Shown: in pieces, positions 33,719 through 42,599 of the stretch
How the letters are laid out: each line of letters opens with the position of its first letter
How positions within the stretch are numbered: the stretch's first letter is position 1
Source: an uncultured Solobacterium sp.
GTDB lineage: Bacteria > Bacillota_I > Bacilli_A > Erysipelotrichales > Erysipelotrichaceae
Direction: 5' to 3'
Assembly: GCA_900552125.1 (NCBI GenBank)
Contig: URYK01000018.1
Location: forward strand, 1-54,415
DNA: 54,415 nt
The notes under the pieces: model-generated
What the model was told of the DNA's origin: nothing
Database searches by the model: none
The model's input: the letters and a program-made list of their open reading frames with translations, nothing else
Made by a program: the position numbers and the translations under genes

Positions 33719-35443
33719 CTAACACAATAATATAATCATACTTTTTAATTCATTCTTTATAAAGCTCTCATCTAATGTATTTGTCGCATCTACATAAGGA
33801 CTGTAAAGAAAATACTTGGCAGTATAATGAACATAGTAACTAGATATTTGTGCATCTGAATCATTTGTGATTAATAGATAGTGATTTTCATTTATTTGAC
33901 CATTTTCAGGCCATTCATCTCCTAGAAGTGATGAAATCTTACCTGGTAATGAAGTTTCATATTGGCTTTCAATGGATAATAAGCCGTTAAATTCTGAATA
34001 TAGTAGATTTAAAGCAAGAATTGCGAAAACAAGAATAGCTTTTTGATAACGCTGTTTAGTCTTAGGAGAGTAGAAAGCTTTATAATCATATTTTTGATTT
34101 CCTAATTTTATATAGAAGGAATCTTCAATATCTAATGTACCTGCAATGAATAATCCTCCGCCAAACAAGATGACGATACTACAGGCATATCGTTCAAATC
34201 CTGCAAGATAAATAGCTTCATCATAGGGCATAGAGAATAAATATAAACCAAGAATTCCAATATAATATAAAATCACTACAACATTCAGCCATACATAGGC
34301 AGGGGTCAGCCTTAGTTTCTTTTTATATTTTACTTTATAGAAGATGATAACACTTATAGAAACAATTTCATAGAGAAATAACATTTGTGATGAACGATTC
34401 TGAAAAGAGAAGATTGTGGATAGGTATTTAGAGATTACCTGAGAATACATAGAGGCAGGCAGTTTAATATATTCACTAGATATATTTGTGGTGGAGAATT
34501 TTGTAGCACCTTGAATAATGGAATCTAAATGATAATTCCATAATATATACGGTATCAAAGTAATGATGATAAATAGAAGAAATAACATCATTGTTTTTAG
34601 ATTACGATATTTTTTGTCTCTGATAAGTGTATAGGCAAAGAAACATAATGCGATGCTTGAAAAGATCAAACCTGTACTCTTTAAGAGATTTGTCATTGCT
34701 AATAGAGGAATGAGGCAAAGCATAGTTTTTGATAGCTGATCTTTGTATATATAAATAATCGCAATAGCACTTAATGTGCACATAGGAAGTAGGAAATCCA
34801 CTAATAGATTATTAATTCGAATCGTTATATTTAAGATAGATAGTAACGTCATTCCAAAGGCAAGGAAGATATAAAGTAAAAATCGATTTTTCTCTTGAAT
34901 GATTCCAAAAACAGATAGCATACAGGAGAAGATTAAAATATTTTGTGCTAGTAACATGACTCCCTGAGAATGACCAAGGAATAAGCAGATGTAATAAATA
35001 AAACTGGAAGCCGCAAGAGGATATTCTTTGAAGGAAATCATAGCAGTAGCTGCATTTGGAAAAGAATTGGCAGTAAGTAAATACTTAACAATAATTGCCC
35101 AATGGGAGAAGTTATCATAGTGCTGAAGATGTAGGTTTATAGTCAGTAGGAAAAAGATAATTGTTCCAATGATAAATAGAATAGGGAAGGCCTCTATATG
35201 AATTTTAGGAAGGCCTTGTTTTTTCCATGCAGTTAACATATACATAAAGCCTAGAATACCAAGGAGATAAATACAATAGGATACTGGTAATAAAAGATTA
35301 GCTAAACCACCTACGTATGTACCTATACTTATCATGGAACTGATAAAGATAGGAATGGTATACCACGAAAAATGTAAATGGCGATAAATTACATAAAAAT
35401 AGCCAGTGAAGGATAGAAATAGTCCGATACCAAAAAAAATCAT
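33719..35443 (-). CDS. Polytopic membrane protein of exopolysaccharide cluster (possible GT-C type), C-terminal frameshift
   Basis: A 574-residue protein with about 12-13 membrane helices in the first ~450 residues and an extracellular-looking tail. A loop motif HYDNFSHWAIIVKYLL near residue 108 recalls the acidic catalytic loop of GT-C glycosyltransferases, but the family is not certain. It overlaps the PilZ synthase gene by 4 bp (ATGA), so the two are translationally coupled. Oddity: the frame ends early at a TAG. One extra A in the A5 run (plus strand T5, 33742-33746) would continue as KKYDYIIVLEPEESTQQVLLNQ and on to a stop at 33621, next to the terminator. This suggests a recent frameshift or slippage. 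Confidence 0.72.
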   Translation of the reverse strand: MIFFGIGLFLSFTGYFYVIYRHLHFSWYTIPIFISSMISIGTYVGGLANLLLPVSYCIYLLGILGFMYMLTAWKKQGLPKIHIEAFPILFIIGTIIFFLLTINLHLQHYDNFSHWAIIVKYLLTANSFPNAATAMISFKEYPLAASSFIYYICLFLGHSQGVMLLAQNILIFSCMLSVFGIIQEKNRFLLYIFLAFGMTLLSILNITIRINNLLVDFLLPMCTLSAIAIIYIYKDQLSKTMLCLIPLLAMTNLLKSTGLIFSSIALCFFAYTLIRDKKYRNLKTMMLFLLFIIITLIPYILWNYHLDSIIQGATKFSTTNISSEYIKLPASMYSQVISKYLSTIFSFQNRSSQMLFLYEIVSISVIIFYKVKYKKKLRLTPAYVWLNVVVILYYIGILGLYLFSMPYDEAIYLAGFERYACSIVILFGGGLFIAGTLDIEDSFYIKLGNQKYDYKAFYSPKTKQRYQKAILVFAILALNLLYSEFNGLLSIESQYETSLPGKISSLLGDEWPENGQINENHYLLITNDSDAQISSYYVHYTAKYFLYSPYVDATNTLDESFIKNELKSMIILLC

Positions 35444-37698
35444 AGAGTCACCTCCATTTCATTAATAAATTCTACGATTTGGTAAAGCTGAATACCCTGT
35501 CTTAGTAACTCTTGGGCATTTGTTAATTCATATAATACTCCATAAGAAGGTCTAATATCATTTGCCTTTTTTAGGTGTAATGAAGTATTAGGAAGCTGTA
35601 AAGTTAATTCTTCCTGTTGAAGGTTTGAAATCTGGGATAAGGTGAAATAACGAAAATTAAAGTCATGAATTGTGGCTTGAATACCTTCTTCAAAACGAAC
35701 TTTTTTATCTATCTTTACACGTGCTGATTCTCGTCTTTGACGTATTCCAGGACGTAATCGTAATCTTACATTACGTATAAAATCATCGTATGATGTCATC
35801 CATGGATCAATTTTTGTAGGTAAAGAATGTAGCCGATCATGAATAATTTGTAGGTATTCACGTAAGTCATCCTCAGTTTTTGGTTCTATTACTGCACCAT
35901 ACATCCATGAGTTATTACTCTCTTTAACATAAACTAAATGAGCATTTAATGTTGCGTTATAATGCTTTGTTGTTATTTTAATTTCAAAAGTATCTTCTTT
36001 GGCGATATGAATTGGTTTATCTAAGATAAATGAAATACCTTGTTGTGATACATCTACGGTTTTACCTTCCATTATACATCCCTGATAAGTTACTGTAATG
36101 TTTTCTTTAGCACGAATACGCTCATATTTTCGATAGCTTGGTCTTCCTAACATGAAGAAAATAGCATAACATAACGCAATGAGGTTGTAACCTAACCAAA
36201 AGATGATTACACTGCTGTAGAATAAGGACCATCCATATTTACTATAGATAAATTTTATTAATGCTAAGACGGATAATAGTAATAAAACTAAGTGAGGAAT
36301 AATGAAGCGTAGCTTTGTTGTATGATTCGATGTTTTCTTTTTATTAGTAACTTTAAATTTTCTTTGATGAATACCAATAGTTTCTAAGAGTACAGGGAAT
36401 ACTAGATAAGGAGCTAATATTGTATCAATAATCTGTGACCAGCGCTGACTTCGTATATGTGAGCTAAGATAGCGCATCGACAGGTTATATAAGATAAACG
36501 ATGGAATCCAAAAGATAACAAGTTCGATAAAATCACATTCTACTAACTGAAAACCAAATAAGGCAAATAGGATAGGCGAAAGGATAAAGATAAATCGATT
36601 GAAGAAAGACCACCAGTATAAAAAGGCATTTAAGTAAGATATGTTAGCTCTGATAGGTAATTTCTTTGTGAAAATCGCATTTGTATTCTGGATACTTTGA
36701 ATTACTCCCTGTGCCCAGCGTACTCTTTGTTTAATCATACTAGGAATCGTTGTTGTGGATAGCCCAGCAGCCAATACTTTAGAAGTAGAGTAGGTAATAT
36801 ATCCTGCTTTTTGAATACGAATACTGGTTTCAAAATCTTCTGTTATAGTATCATAAGGAAATCCGCCAATTTCTTCCATAGCGCATCTTGCGATTACTGT
36901 ATTGCTTCCTGTATAAGCAACAGAATTGGTTACATTTCTCAAGGTGTTGATTTCCTTGGAAAAGAAATCCTGTTCATTAGGAATACTATTTTGTGCATAT
37001 AGATTAAATTGGAATAAGTCCTGATTATAGAAACTTTGTGGTGTCTGAATTAGACCAATCTTAAAGTTAGGATCAATTTCTTCTTCCTTGCGAATACGAT
37101 AAGTTCCATCACTTTCTTTTTTATATTTAGGTAAGAGAAAATATGGAACTGTTTCCATTAAAAAAGTTCTTTGAGGAATCATATCTGCATCAAAGGTCGC
37201 AATTAAAGGTGAATTTGTATGTTTCAAAGCATTATTCAGGTTTCCTGATTTCGCATGCTTATTATCTGCTAGACCAAGATATCCTACTGATAGCTTTTTC
37301 GCAAGTTCTTTAACTTCAGCACGATTACCGTCGTCACATAAGTAAATATGAACTTTACTTTTATCAGGATATTCCATATACGTACAGGCGTTAACTGTAG
37401 TATATAGGAGTTCAACTGGTTCATTATGCGTCGCAATAAAGACATCAACATCAGGATATGCATCATCTGGTATTGTTGGGAAATCTAATATTGCACGTTT
37501 GTTTTTCATTTTATTGTAGTAAAGTTCGAATGTTGTGAAGGTTGTGGTAATTTCCGCTAATAATAAAAGCACACCAAATATAATATTCCATAATCCCTCA
37601 TGTATAGGAAGGGTAAATAGCGTTCTCCATACTAGATAAATTGTTGTGAATATAAACGTTAATATAAAGAGAATATTACGTTTTCTATCATCAGTCAT
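35440..37698 (-). CDS. BcsA-like glycosyltransferase 2 with PilZ (c-di-GMP) domain
   Basis: A 752-residue membrane polysaccharide synthase. After two N-terminal helices comes a GT2 domain with DVFIATHNEP, DDGNR, the DAD motif (ATFDADMIP), TEDFETSIRIQKAGY and the processive-synthase motif QRVRWAQG. Several helices follow, then a PilZ domain with the c-di-GMP signature RKYER (~520) and DVSQQG (~549). A further ~130 residues (RRESARVKIDKKVRF) look like a second, degenerate PilZ-like module. It should polymerise and extrude an exopolysaccharide when c-di-GMP is bound. It lies between a GT2-GtrA gene (1-bp gap) and the polytopic membrane protein. No bcsB-like, cellulase or cyclase gene is present in the window. 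Confidence 0.88.
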   Translation of the reverse strand: MTDDRKRNILFILTFIFTTIYLVWRTLFTLPIHEGLWNIIFGVLLLLAEITTTFTTFELYYNKMKNKRAILDFPTIPDDAYPDVDVFIATHNEPVELLYTTVNACTYMEYPDKSKVHIYLCDDGNRAEVKELAKKLSVGYLGLADNKHAKSGNLNNALKHTNSPLIATFDADMIPQRTFLMETVPYFLLPKYKKESDGTYRIRKEEEIDPNFKIGLIQTPQSFYNQDLFQFNLYAQNSIPNEQDFFSKEINTLRNVTNSVAYTGSNTVIARCAMEEIGGFPYDTITEDFETSIRIQKAGYITYSTSKVLAAGLSTTTIPSMIKQRVRWAQGVIQSIQNTNAIFTKKLPIRANISYLNAFLYWWSFFNRFIFILSPILFALFGFQLVECDFIELVIFWIPSFILYNLSMRYLSSHIRSQRWSQIIDTILAPYLVFPVLLETIGIHQRKFKVTNKKKTSNHTTKLRFIIPHLVLLLLSVLALIKFIYSKYGWSLFYSSVIIFWLGYNLIALCYAIFFMLGRPSYRKYERIRAKENITVTYQGCIMEGKTVDVSQQGISFILDKPIHIAKEDTFEIKITTKHYNATLNAHLVYVKESNNSWMYGAVIEPKTEDDLREYLQIIHDRLHSLPTKIDPWMTSYDDFIRNVRLRLRPGIRQRRESARVKIDKKVRFEEGIQATIHDFNFRYFTLSQISNLQQEELTLQLPNTSLHLKKANDIRPSYGVLYELTNAQELLRQGIQLYQIVEFINEMEVTL

Positions 37699-37699
37699 G

Positions 37700-38767
37700 C
37701 TACCCCTCCTTCGTGTTAAAAACCCATCGCTTTTGAGCCTGATAAGAAAGAATAGATAAAAGGGTATCTATCAGAATCTTAGCGCTGGATCTAGGAAAGC
37801 CAAATGTATAGAATATGCTTACGAATCCTGCAGATAAAAACATAATGATGAAGCATAGAGCTAGATATTTAATAAAAGAATGTTTTCGTTGGGAAGAATG
37901 AAAGACAACATTTTTATTAATGAGGAAATTACATATCATTGAAATAATTCTTGCTAGTACAGTAGAAAGAAGAATTACTGAATATATTTCCTGAAATACA
38001 TCATCAAATACTCTTAGAAAAAACATAAAGGCTAAGAAATCAATGATAAAACAAACTACAGCTGAAGATATAAATAGTGATATTGTTTTAAAGAATAAAC
38101 CTAATATTTTTAGACTATCTTGTACAGGTTTAAAATGTGTTCCTTTATTGCCATTGTTATAAATTGTTTTTATAGGAATAAAAGATAGTGGGAGTTTTTT
38201 ATGACACCAGTGAATCAGTACCTGTGATTCATATTCAAATCGTTCTCCAGAACATTGAAGCATTTCATCTAGATATTGAGCACCAAAAGCTCGAAGTCCT
38301 GTCTGTGTATCTGGAATCCAGCGAAAGCAGAAGATAGAAAATAATAAAGATGAGAATCGATTACCAATCCATGATTTTATAGGAACATGGGAAAAACTAA
38401 AGTTTCGCTCTCCTAAAATCAATTGATTAGGATTCTGAAGTAATTCCTCACTAATGTGTTTTACATCTTCTATCTGATGTTGTCCATCAGAATCTAAACA
38501 AACGATTCCTTTGATATCTTTTAAGTTATCTTTTATATATTGATAAGCTGTTTTTAATGCAGCCCCTTTTCCTTTATTGATTTCATGTGTTAAAACTGTA
38601 CAATTATCAAATTGATTAATTTTATGAAAAATAGATTGATAATTCTTTCCTGAACCATCATCTATGATTATTATATGTTGAATATTCAAAGAAGAAAGTT
38701 CTTGAATATAGGGGATTAATTGCCATTCTGGTTGCAGAGATGGAATTAAAAAACATAGATTTTTCAT
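37700..38767 (-). CDS. Glycosyltransferase family 2 fused to GtrA-like membrane domain
   Basis: A 355-residue protein. Residues ~1-215 are a DPM1-like GT2 domain (IIDDGSG, NKGKGAALKTAY, CLDSDGQHQIED, GLRAFGAQYLDEML). Residues ~225-350 are a four-helix GtrA domain (ISSAVVCFIIDFLAFMFF ... ALCFIIMFLSAGFVSIFYTFGF) ending in the GtrA-like QAQKRWVF. Such enzymes load a sugar on undecaprenyl phosphate and help flip it. It heads the operon with the PilZ synthase, suggesting it supplies lipid-linked sugar or decorates the polymer. RBS aggaggt-like upstream of ATG 38767. Confidence 0.85.
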   Translation of the reverse strand: MKNLCFLIPSLQPEWQLIPYIQELSSLNIQHIIIIDDGSGKNYQSIFHKINQFDNCTVLTHEINKGKGAALKTAYQYIKDNLKDIKGIVCLDSDGQHQIEDVKHISEELLQNPNQLILGERNFSFSHVPIKSWIGNRFSSLLFSIFCFRWIPDTQTGLRAFGAQYLDEMLQCSGERFEYESQVLIHWCHKKLPLSFIPIKTIYNNGNKGTHFKPVQDSLKILGLFFKTISLFISSAVVCFIIDFLAFMFFLRVFDDVFQEIYSVILLSTVLARIISMICNFLINKNVVFHSSQRKHSFIKYLALCFIIMFLSAGFVSIFYTFGFPRSSAKILIDTLLSILSYQAQKRWVFNTKEG

Positions 38768-39024
38768 GCTTATTACCTCCTAAATCACCTTATTTTATAA
38801 CAAAACCGAGAAAAAAGGTATAGTTAAATGCAATTTTTTCATAAAATTATTATTTTTTTATTTTACAAGATATTAGTGTGACAATTAGTAGAAAATTGGT
38901 AGCGTTTTAGTAACATATTAGTCACACTTGATATTTTATGACAAAGAGCATAAAAATATGAATGAAAGAAATATTGTTTATTTTCATTGTTTCAAAATAA
39001 TTTACAAAATATTTCAGAAAAGTG
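38768..39024. other. Divergent spacer between polysaccharide cluster and His T-box unit
   Basis: No gene. It is AT-rich, with an 8-bp inverted repeat agtgtgac / gtcacact (38875-38882 and 38921-38928) separated by 38 bp; the flanks partly extend the symmetry. It may hold the promoter and an operator of the minus-strand polysaccharide operon. I found no match to a c-di-GMP riboswitch. Confidence 0.4.
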
Positions 39025-39053
39025 TTGACAAATGATTTCATAGTACGTATACT
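39025..39053 (+). promoter_or_regulatory. Promoter of the histidine T-box unit
   Basis: TTGACA (39025-39030), a 17-bp spacer and TATACT (39048-39053) give a near-perfect promoter with a start near 39060. Confidence 0.88.
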
Positions 39054-39059
39054 GTAGAT

Positions 39060-39330
39060 AAATAAAACGCTATGATAAGAAATAGTAAACATAAACCGGT
39101 ATGCAGAGAGTTCCTGGTAGCTGAAAAAGGAATATACAAGGTATGTTGAACACATCTTTGAGCTGCAGTTGTGAAATCAGTAGCTTCTGCCGGTATACAC
39201 CGTTATATGTTAAGAGTAACTTACTCGCTGAGGTCAGTGATCGCAAGACACTGATAAAATTGAGGTGGAACCACGTAAGCACAAGCTTTCGTCCTCTGGA
39301 GAAATCCATGAGAACGAAGGCTTTTTTCTT
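39060..39330 (+). promoter_or_regulatory. T-box riboswitch, histidine specifier (CAC)
   Basis: Canonical T-box. The Stem I specifier loop has AGTAA on the 5' side and GAA-CAC-A on the 3' side (CAC = 39151-39153), flanked by pairing aacat/atgtt and aaga/tctt. Aligned to the cysS leader, the loops match position by position (GAA-TGC-A there). The antiterminator is textbook: GAGG-TGGAACC-ACG (39262-39275) pairs with CGT-CCTC (39290-39296). The competing terminator is agctttcgt / acgaaggct plus T-run (39284-39327). Uncharged tRNA-His should switch on the downstream ABC importer. The TGGA bulge predicts a U discriminator, whereas bacterial tRNA-His normally has C73. Confidence 0.92.
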
Positions 39331-39357
39331 TATCAGAGCTAGAAAAGAGGGAGATTT

Positions 39358-40128
39358 ATGAAAAAGATTAAAATGTTAATGTTAGCACTATGCTGTACAC
39401 TCACCCTGGCCGCTTGCGGATCAGAAACATCTAATGAAGAATCTAAAGAAGTATTGACAATTGGGATTGACAATACCTTCGCGCCAATGGGATTTTTACA
39501 AGATGGAGAATTAGTTGGTTTTGATGTAGAATTAGCAAGAGCTGTTGCGGAAAAAATTGGTGTAGAAGTAGAATTCCAAAATATTGATTGGGATTTAAAA
39601 GAAACAGAATTAGACGCTGGAAATATTGATTTAATATGGAATGGATATTCTATTACTGAAAAACGTAAGGAGCAGGTTCTATTCTCTGATGCCTACATGG
39701 AAAACAAACAATTAATTATTACTACTGATCAGACTGGAATACAAAGTAAAGAAGATTTGAAAGGAAAAACTGTCTCTGTTCAAAAAAATTCAAGTGCATA
39801 TGATGCGGTTATGCAGGATACAGCATTTGTGGAAAGTTTAGATGGTGGAAAATTAACACAATTTGATACGAATAATGATTGTTTTATGGATCTGGAATCA
39901 GGTAGAAGTGATGCGATTGTTGTGGATGAAACATTAGCTCGTTATTATATGAAACAACAAGACAACGGTATAAATTATGTAGTACTAGATGAAGATTTTG
40001 GAAAAGAAGAATATGCAGTAGGTATGCGTAAAGATGATACAGAATTATGCAATAAAATAAATACAGCATTAAAGGAACTAAAAGAAGACGGTACATTTGA
40101 TACAATCAAAGACAAATGGTTTAAATAA
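39358..40128 (+). CDS. Amino-acid ABC transporter, substrate-binding lipoprotein (predicted histidine)
   Basis: A 256-residue family 3 solute-binding protein. Signal peptide and lipobox LTLAAC (Cys20) anchor it outside the membrane. The core begins LTIGIDNTFAPMGFLQDGELVGFDVELARAVAEKIG, typical of polar amino-acid binders (HisJ/ArtJ/FliY). Histidine specificity is inferred from the CAC T-box upstream and not from binding residues. It is the first gene of a three-gene SBP-permease-ATPase operon, 3 bp before the permease. RBS gagggag. Confidence 0.9.
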   Translation: MKKIKMLMLALCCTLTLAACGSETSNEESKEVLTIGIDNTFAPMGFLQDGELVGFDVELARAVAEKIGVEVEFQNIDWDLKETELDAGNIDLIWNGYSITEKRKEQVLFSDAYMENKQLIITTDQTGIQSKEDLKGKTVSVQKNSSAYDAVMQDTAFVESLDGGKLTQFDTNNDCFMDLESGRSDAIVVDETLARYYMKQQDNGINYVVLDEDFGKEEYAVGMRKDDTELCNKINTALKELKEDGTFDTIKDKWFK

Positions 40129-40131
40129 CGT

Positions 40132-40773
40132 ATGGAATTCTTTATAAGTCTATTACCTGCGTTTATCGAAGGTTTAAAAATCACCTTATTCTTTTGGGTT
40201 GTCACCTTATTTGGTTCCTTTATTTTATCTCTTCCTATAGTGTATCTTCGTTTATCAAGAAATAAAGTTATTTCTTCTATACTTCGCTTTTATATCTATA
40301 TCATGCGAGGAACGCCATTACTTCTTCAGTTAATGTTTGTTTATTTTGGACTTCCTTATATTGGAATCCGTATGGATCGTACAACAGCTGCTATCTTTGC
40401 CTTTATCTTAAACTATACTGCTTATTTTACAGAGATATTAAGAGGTGGAATTCAATCCATTGATGAAGGTCAAAAAGAGGCCGCAAAAATTTTAGGTTAT
40501 TCAAATACCTATACTTTCCTCAAGATTCTATTGCCACAGGCATTACGCAACTGTATTCCGTCTTTTATTAATGAAAGTCTTACATTATTAAAAGATACTT
40601 GTTTAGTATCTATCTTAGGTATTGATGAATTATTACGTTATGCCAAGATTGCGGCAGGAACATATGCAACAAGCTTACCGTTTATTTATGTTGGAATCAT
40701 CTATCTGATTTTAAATATGCCTATATCCAGAGGTTTAAATTATGTGGAAAAAAGATTGAATTACTATAAATAG
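40132..40773 (+). CDS. Amino-acid ABC transporter, permease
   Basis: A 213-residue HisM/HisQ-type permease with about five helices. RGTPLLLQLMFVYFGLP and the coupling-helix EAA motif (GQKEAAKILGYSNTYTFLKILLPQALR) contact the ATPase. It follows the binding protein by 3 bp and probably works as a homodimer, since only one permease gene is present. Confidence 0.92.
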   Translation: MEFFISLLPAFIEGLKITLFFWVVTLFGSFILSLPIVYLRLSRNKVISSILRFYIYIMRGTPLLLQLMFVYFGLPYIGIRMDRTTAAIFAFILNYTAYFTEILRGGIQSIDEGQKEAAKILGYSNTYTFLKILLPQALRNCIPSFINESLTLLKDTCLVSILGIDELLRYAKIAAGTYATSLPFIYVGIIYLILNMPISRGLNYVEKRLNYYK

Positions 40774-40783
40774 AGGTGTCGTT

Positions 40784-41467
40784 ATGAAAATTCAAATAAA
40801 AAACTTATGTAAATCATTTAAAGACAATCAGGTTCTCAACAATGTTAGTTTAGATATAGATGATCAGGAAATTGTCGTATTGATGGGACTAAGCGGAAGT
40901 GGAAAAACAACACTTTTAAGATGTCTTTGTGATTTAGAAACCGCCGATAGCGGAGAAATTATAATAAATGGCACTTATTTATTAAAAGAGGAGAATGGAA
41001 AAAGTATGTATGCCGATAAGGAAACAAAAAAGAAACTTCGTAAAGAAGTAGGAATGGTGTTTCAAAATTATCAGTTATTTCCTCATCGAACCGTATTGCA
41101 AAACTTAATTGATGCCCCCATTTACCATAAATTAATGACAAAAGAAGAGGCAAAACAAAAAGCAGAGGAGTTATTAGAATTTTTACAGATTAAAGATAAA
41201 GCAGGTGCTTATCCTTCCACATTAAGTGGTGGACAGAAACAGCGTGTCGCAATCGCAAGAGCCTGTATGCTGCAACCATCACTCTTATGCTTTGATGAGC
41301 CTACTAGTGCATTAGATGCAGAATCTATTTCTTTAGTTACTTCCATCATACAAAATCTTAGCAAGGAAATGTCAATTTTAATTATTACTCATGATGAAAC
41401 TTTTGCGAAAACAGTAGGTACTAGAATTATAAGAATTACAGATATTAACCAGGCAAAGGCAGGATAA
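40784..41467 (+). CDS. Amino-acid ABC transporter, ATP-binding protein
   Basis: A 227-residue ATPase of the HisP/GlnQ group. Walker A is GLSGSGKTT, Q-loop MVFQNYQLFPHRTVLQN, signature LSGGQKQRVAIARA, Walker B LLCFDEPTSALD and H-loop ITHDE. It powers the importer encoded upstream; an aaatagaggtg RBS lies 7 bp before ATG. The stop overlaps a terminator, which ends the T-box-controlled operon. Confidence 0.94.
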   Translation: MKIQIKNLCKSFKDNQVLNNVSLDIDDQEIVVLMGLSGSGKTTLLRCLCDLETADSGEIIINGTYLLKEENGKSMYADKETKKKLRKEVGMVFQNYQLFPHRTVLQNLIDAPIYHKLMTKEEAKQKAEELLEFLQIKDKAGAYPSTLSGGQKQRVAIARACMLQPSLLCFDEPTSALDAESISLVTSIIQNLSKEMSILIITHDETFAKTVGTRIIRITDINQAKAG

Positions 41468-41480
41468 TCCTGTCTTTATT
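41455..41480 (+). terminator. Terminator overlapping the end of the His transporter operon
   Basis: aaaggcagga / tcctgtcttt form a 10-bp stem (one wobble) whose 5' arm covers the last codons; a T-rich tail follows. Confidence 0.7.
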
Positions 41481-41529
41481 TAATTGAAAATCTAAGCATA
41501 AAGTAGGATAATATAAAAGGTGATAAAAA

Positions 41530-42003
41530 ATGAAAATTAGAAAAGCAATAGAAAAAGATATTCCTAAAATTAGTGATTTATTATCTCAGGTATTGGAAAT
41601 ACATGCGCAAATTCGTCCAGATATATTTATTCCCGGCACAACAAAGTATACACATGATGAATTAGCAGAAATGTTTAAAGATGATAAAAAACCTATCTTT
41701 GTTGCGGTAAATGAAGAAGATGAAGTCATTGGTTATGCGTTTTGTGTCTTAAAGGAACAACCCTTCTCCAACAACATGATTCCTTTTCAATCCATGTATA
41801 TTGATGATTTATGTGTAGATAAAAATGCAAGAGGAATGCATATAGGACAAGCTTTATTTGAATATGTAAAGCAGGAAGCTAGGGAAAGAGGTTGTTATGA
41901 AATAACACTCAATGTATGGGAAGGCAATGATTCCGCTAAATATTTCTATGAAAAAATGGGGTTAACTCCTCAAAAAACACAGATGGAATATACATTAAAA
42001 TAA
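41530..42003 (+). CDS. GNAT family N-acetyltransferase
   Basis: A 157-residue acetyltransferase. The GNAT core includes FVAVNEEDEVIGYAFCVLK (beta strands) and the acetyl-CoA loop DKNARGMHIGQALFEYV, and ends ITLNVWEGNDSAKYFYEKMGL, as in RimI/PhnO-like proteins. The acceptor is unknown. It is followed 10 bp later by a DUF4177 gene and a 98-residue protein, probably one transcript ending at the terminator near 42598. Confidence 0.87.
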   Translation: MKIRKAIEKDIPKISDLLSQVLEIHAQIRPDIFIPGTTKYTHDELAEMFKDDKKPIFVAVNEEDEVIGYAFCVLKEQPFSNNMIPFQSMYIDDLCVDKNARGMHIGQALFEYVKQEARERGCYEITLNVWEGNDSAKYFYEKMGLTPQKTQMEYTLK

Positions 42004-42013
42004 GGAATATGTT

Positions 42014-42226
42014 ATGAAAGAAGTAAAATTTAAAAGAATCAAGGCAGAATTTATAGGATTTGGCGGAATTAAAGGTAATAAATATGAATTTAAAGGAATT
42101 GAAGAAATTGTTCAAAAGGCTATAAAGAAAGGCTGGACTTATATAGGCTATGTTCCCATTTGCACAAGAGGAGATGGAGGGGAAGAAACCATATCCCTCA
42201 TGTTTGAAAGAGAAATAACAGAATGA
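42014..42226 (+). CDS. DUF4177-like small protein
   Basis: A 70-residue protein. The pattern EEIVQKAIKKGWTYIGYVPICT ... TISLMFER matches the DUF4177 fold (alpha helix followed by strands ending in an -IFER-type motif). Function unknown. aagga RBS at 42002; 19 bp before the next gene. Confidence 0.7.
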   Translation: MKEVKFKRIKAEFIGFGGIKGNKYEFKGIEEIVQKAIKKGWTYIGYVPICTRGDGGEETISLMFEREITE

Positions 42227-42245
42227 GTGATTAGGAGATGTTAAA

Positions 42246-42542
42246 GTGAAGGAAGCTATTCAAAAAGAGAAAATTAGAATTTATGCAGAGGATTTACTAC
42301 AGCCGGAAGAAGTAGAAAACATAGAACTATATACTTCCATTAATGAAGATGCTGGTGAATTTGATGCATGGTTATTAGAAACAGATACAGGAAATGAATA
42401 TTGGGTATTTGAAGGCACATATCCAGCAAATATAGTAAAGAAAAGTGGAATTTATACTGACATTAAAAGAGCATTTGAAGCTTATATTGATATGGCAAAT
42501 CAAGAAGAACTACAGGTAATGGATCGTAACTTATATTTATAA
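42246..42542 (+). CDS. Hypothetical protein (98 aa), unknown
   Basis: A 98-residue acidic protein starting with GTG at 42246, 8 bp after taggag. Its middle (FDAWLLETDTGNEYWVFEGTYPANIVK) suggests a small beta-rich domain, and the C-terminus (YTDIKRAFEAYIDMANQEE) a helix. I do not recognise the family. It is the last gene of the GNAT-DUF4177 unit. Confidence 0.65.
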   Translation: MKEAIQKEKIRIYAEDLLQPEEVENIELYTSINEDAGEFDAWLLETDTGNEYWVFEGTYPANIVKKSGIYTDIKRAFEAYIDMANQEELQVMDRNLYL

Positions 42543-42558
42543 AAATAACTTTTAGATA

Positions 42559-42598
42559 AAAACCTATCCCTAATGTAATTGTAAGGATAGGCTTTTTA
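42559..42598 (+). terminator. Terminator after the small-protein unit
   Basis: The stem cctatcc / ggatagg with flanking A- and T-runs abuts the convergent gene's stop. Confidence 0.82.
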
Positions 42599-42599
42599 T

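Noticed and set aside
38768..39024. c-di-GMP riboswitch upstream of the polysaccharide operon
   Set aside because: I looked for the conserved GEMM core and found none; only an inverted repeat is present.
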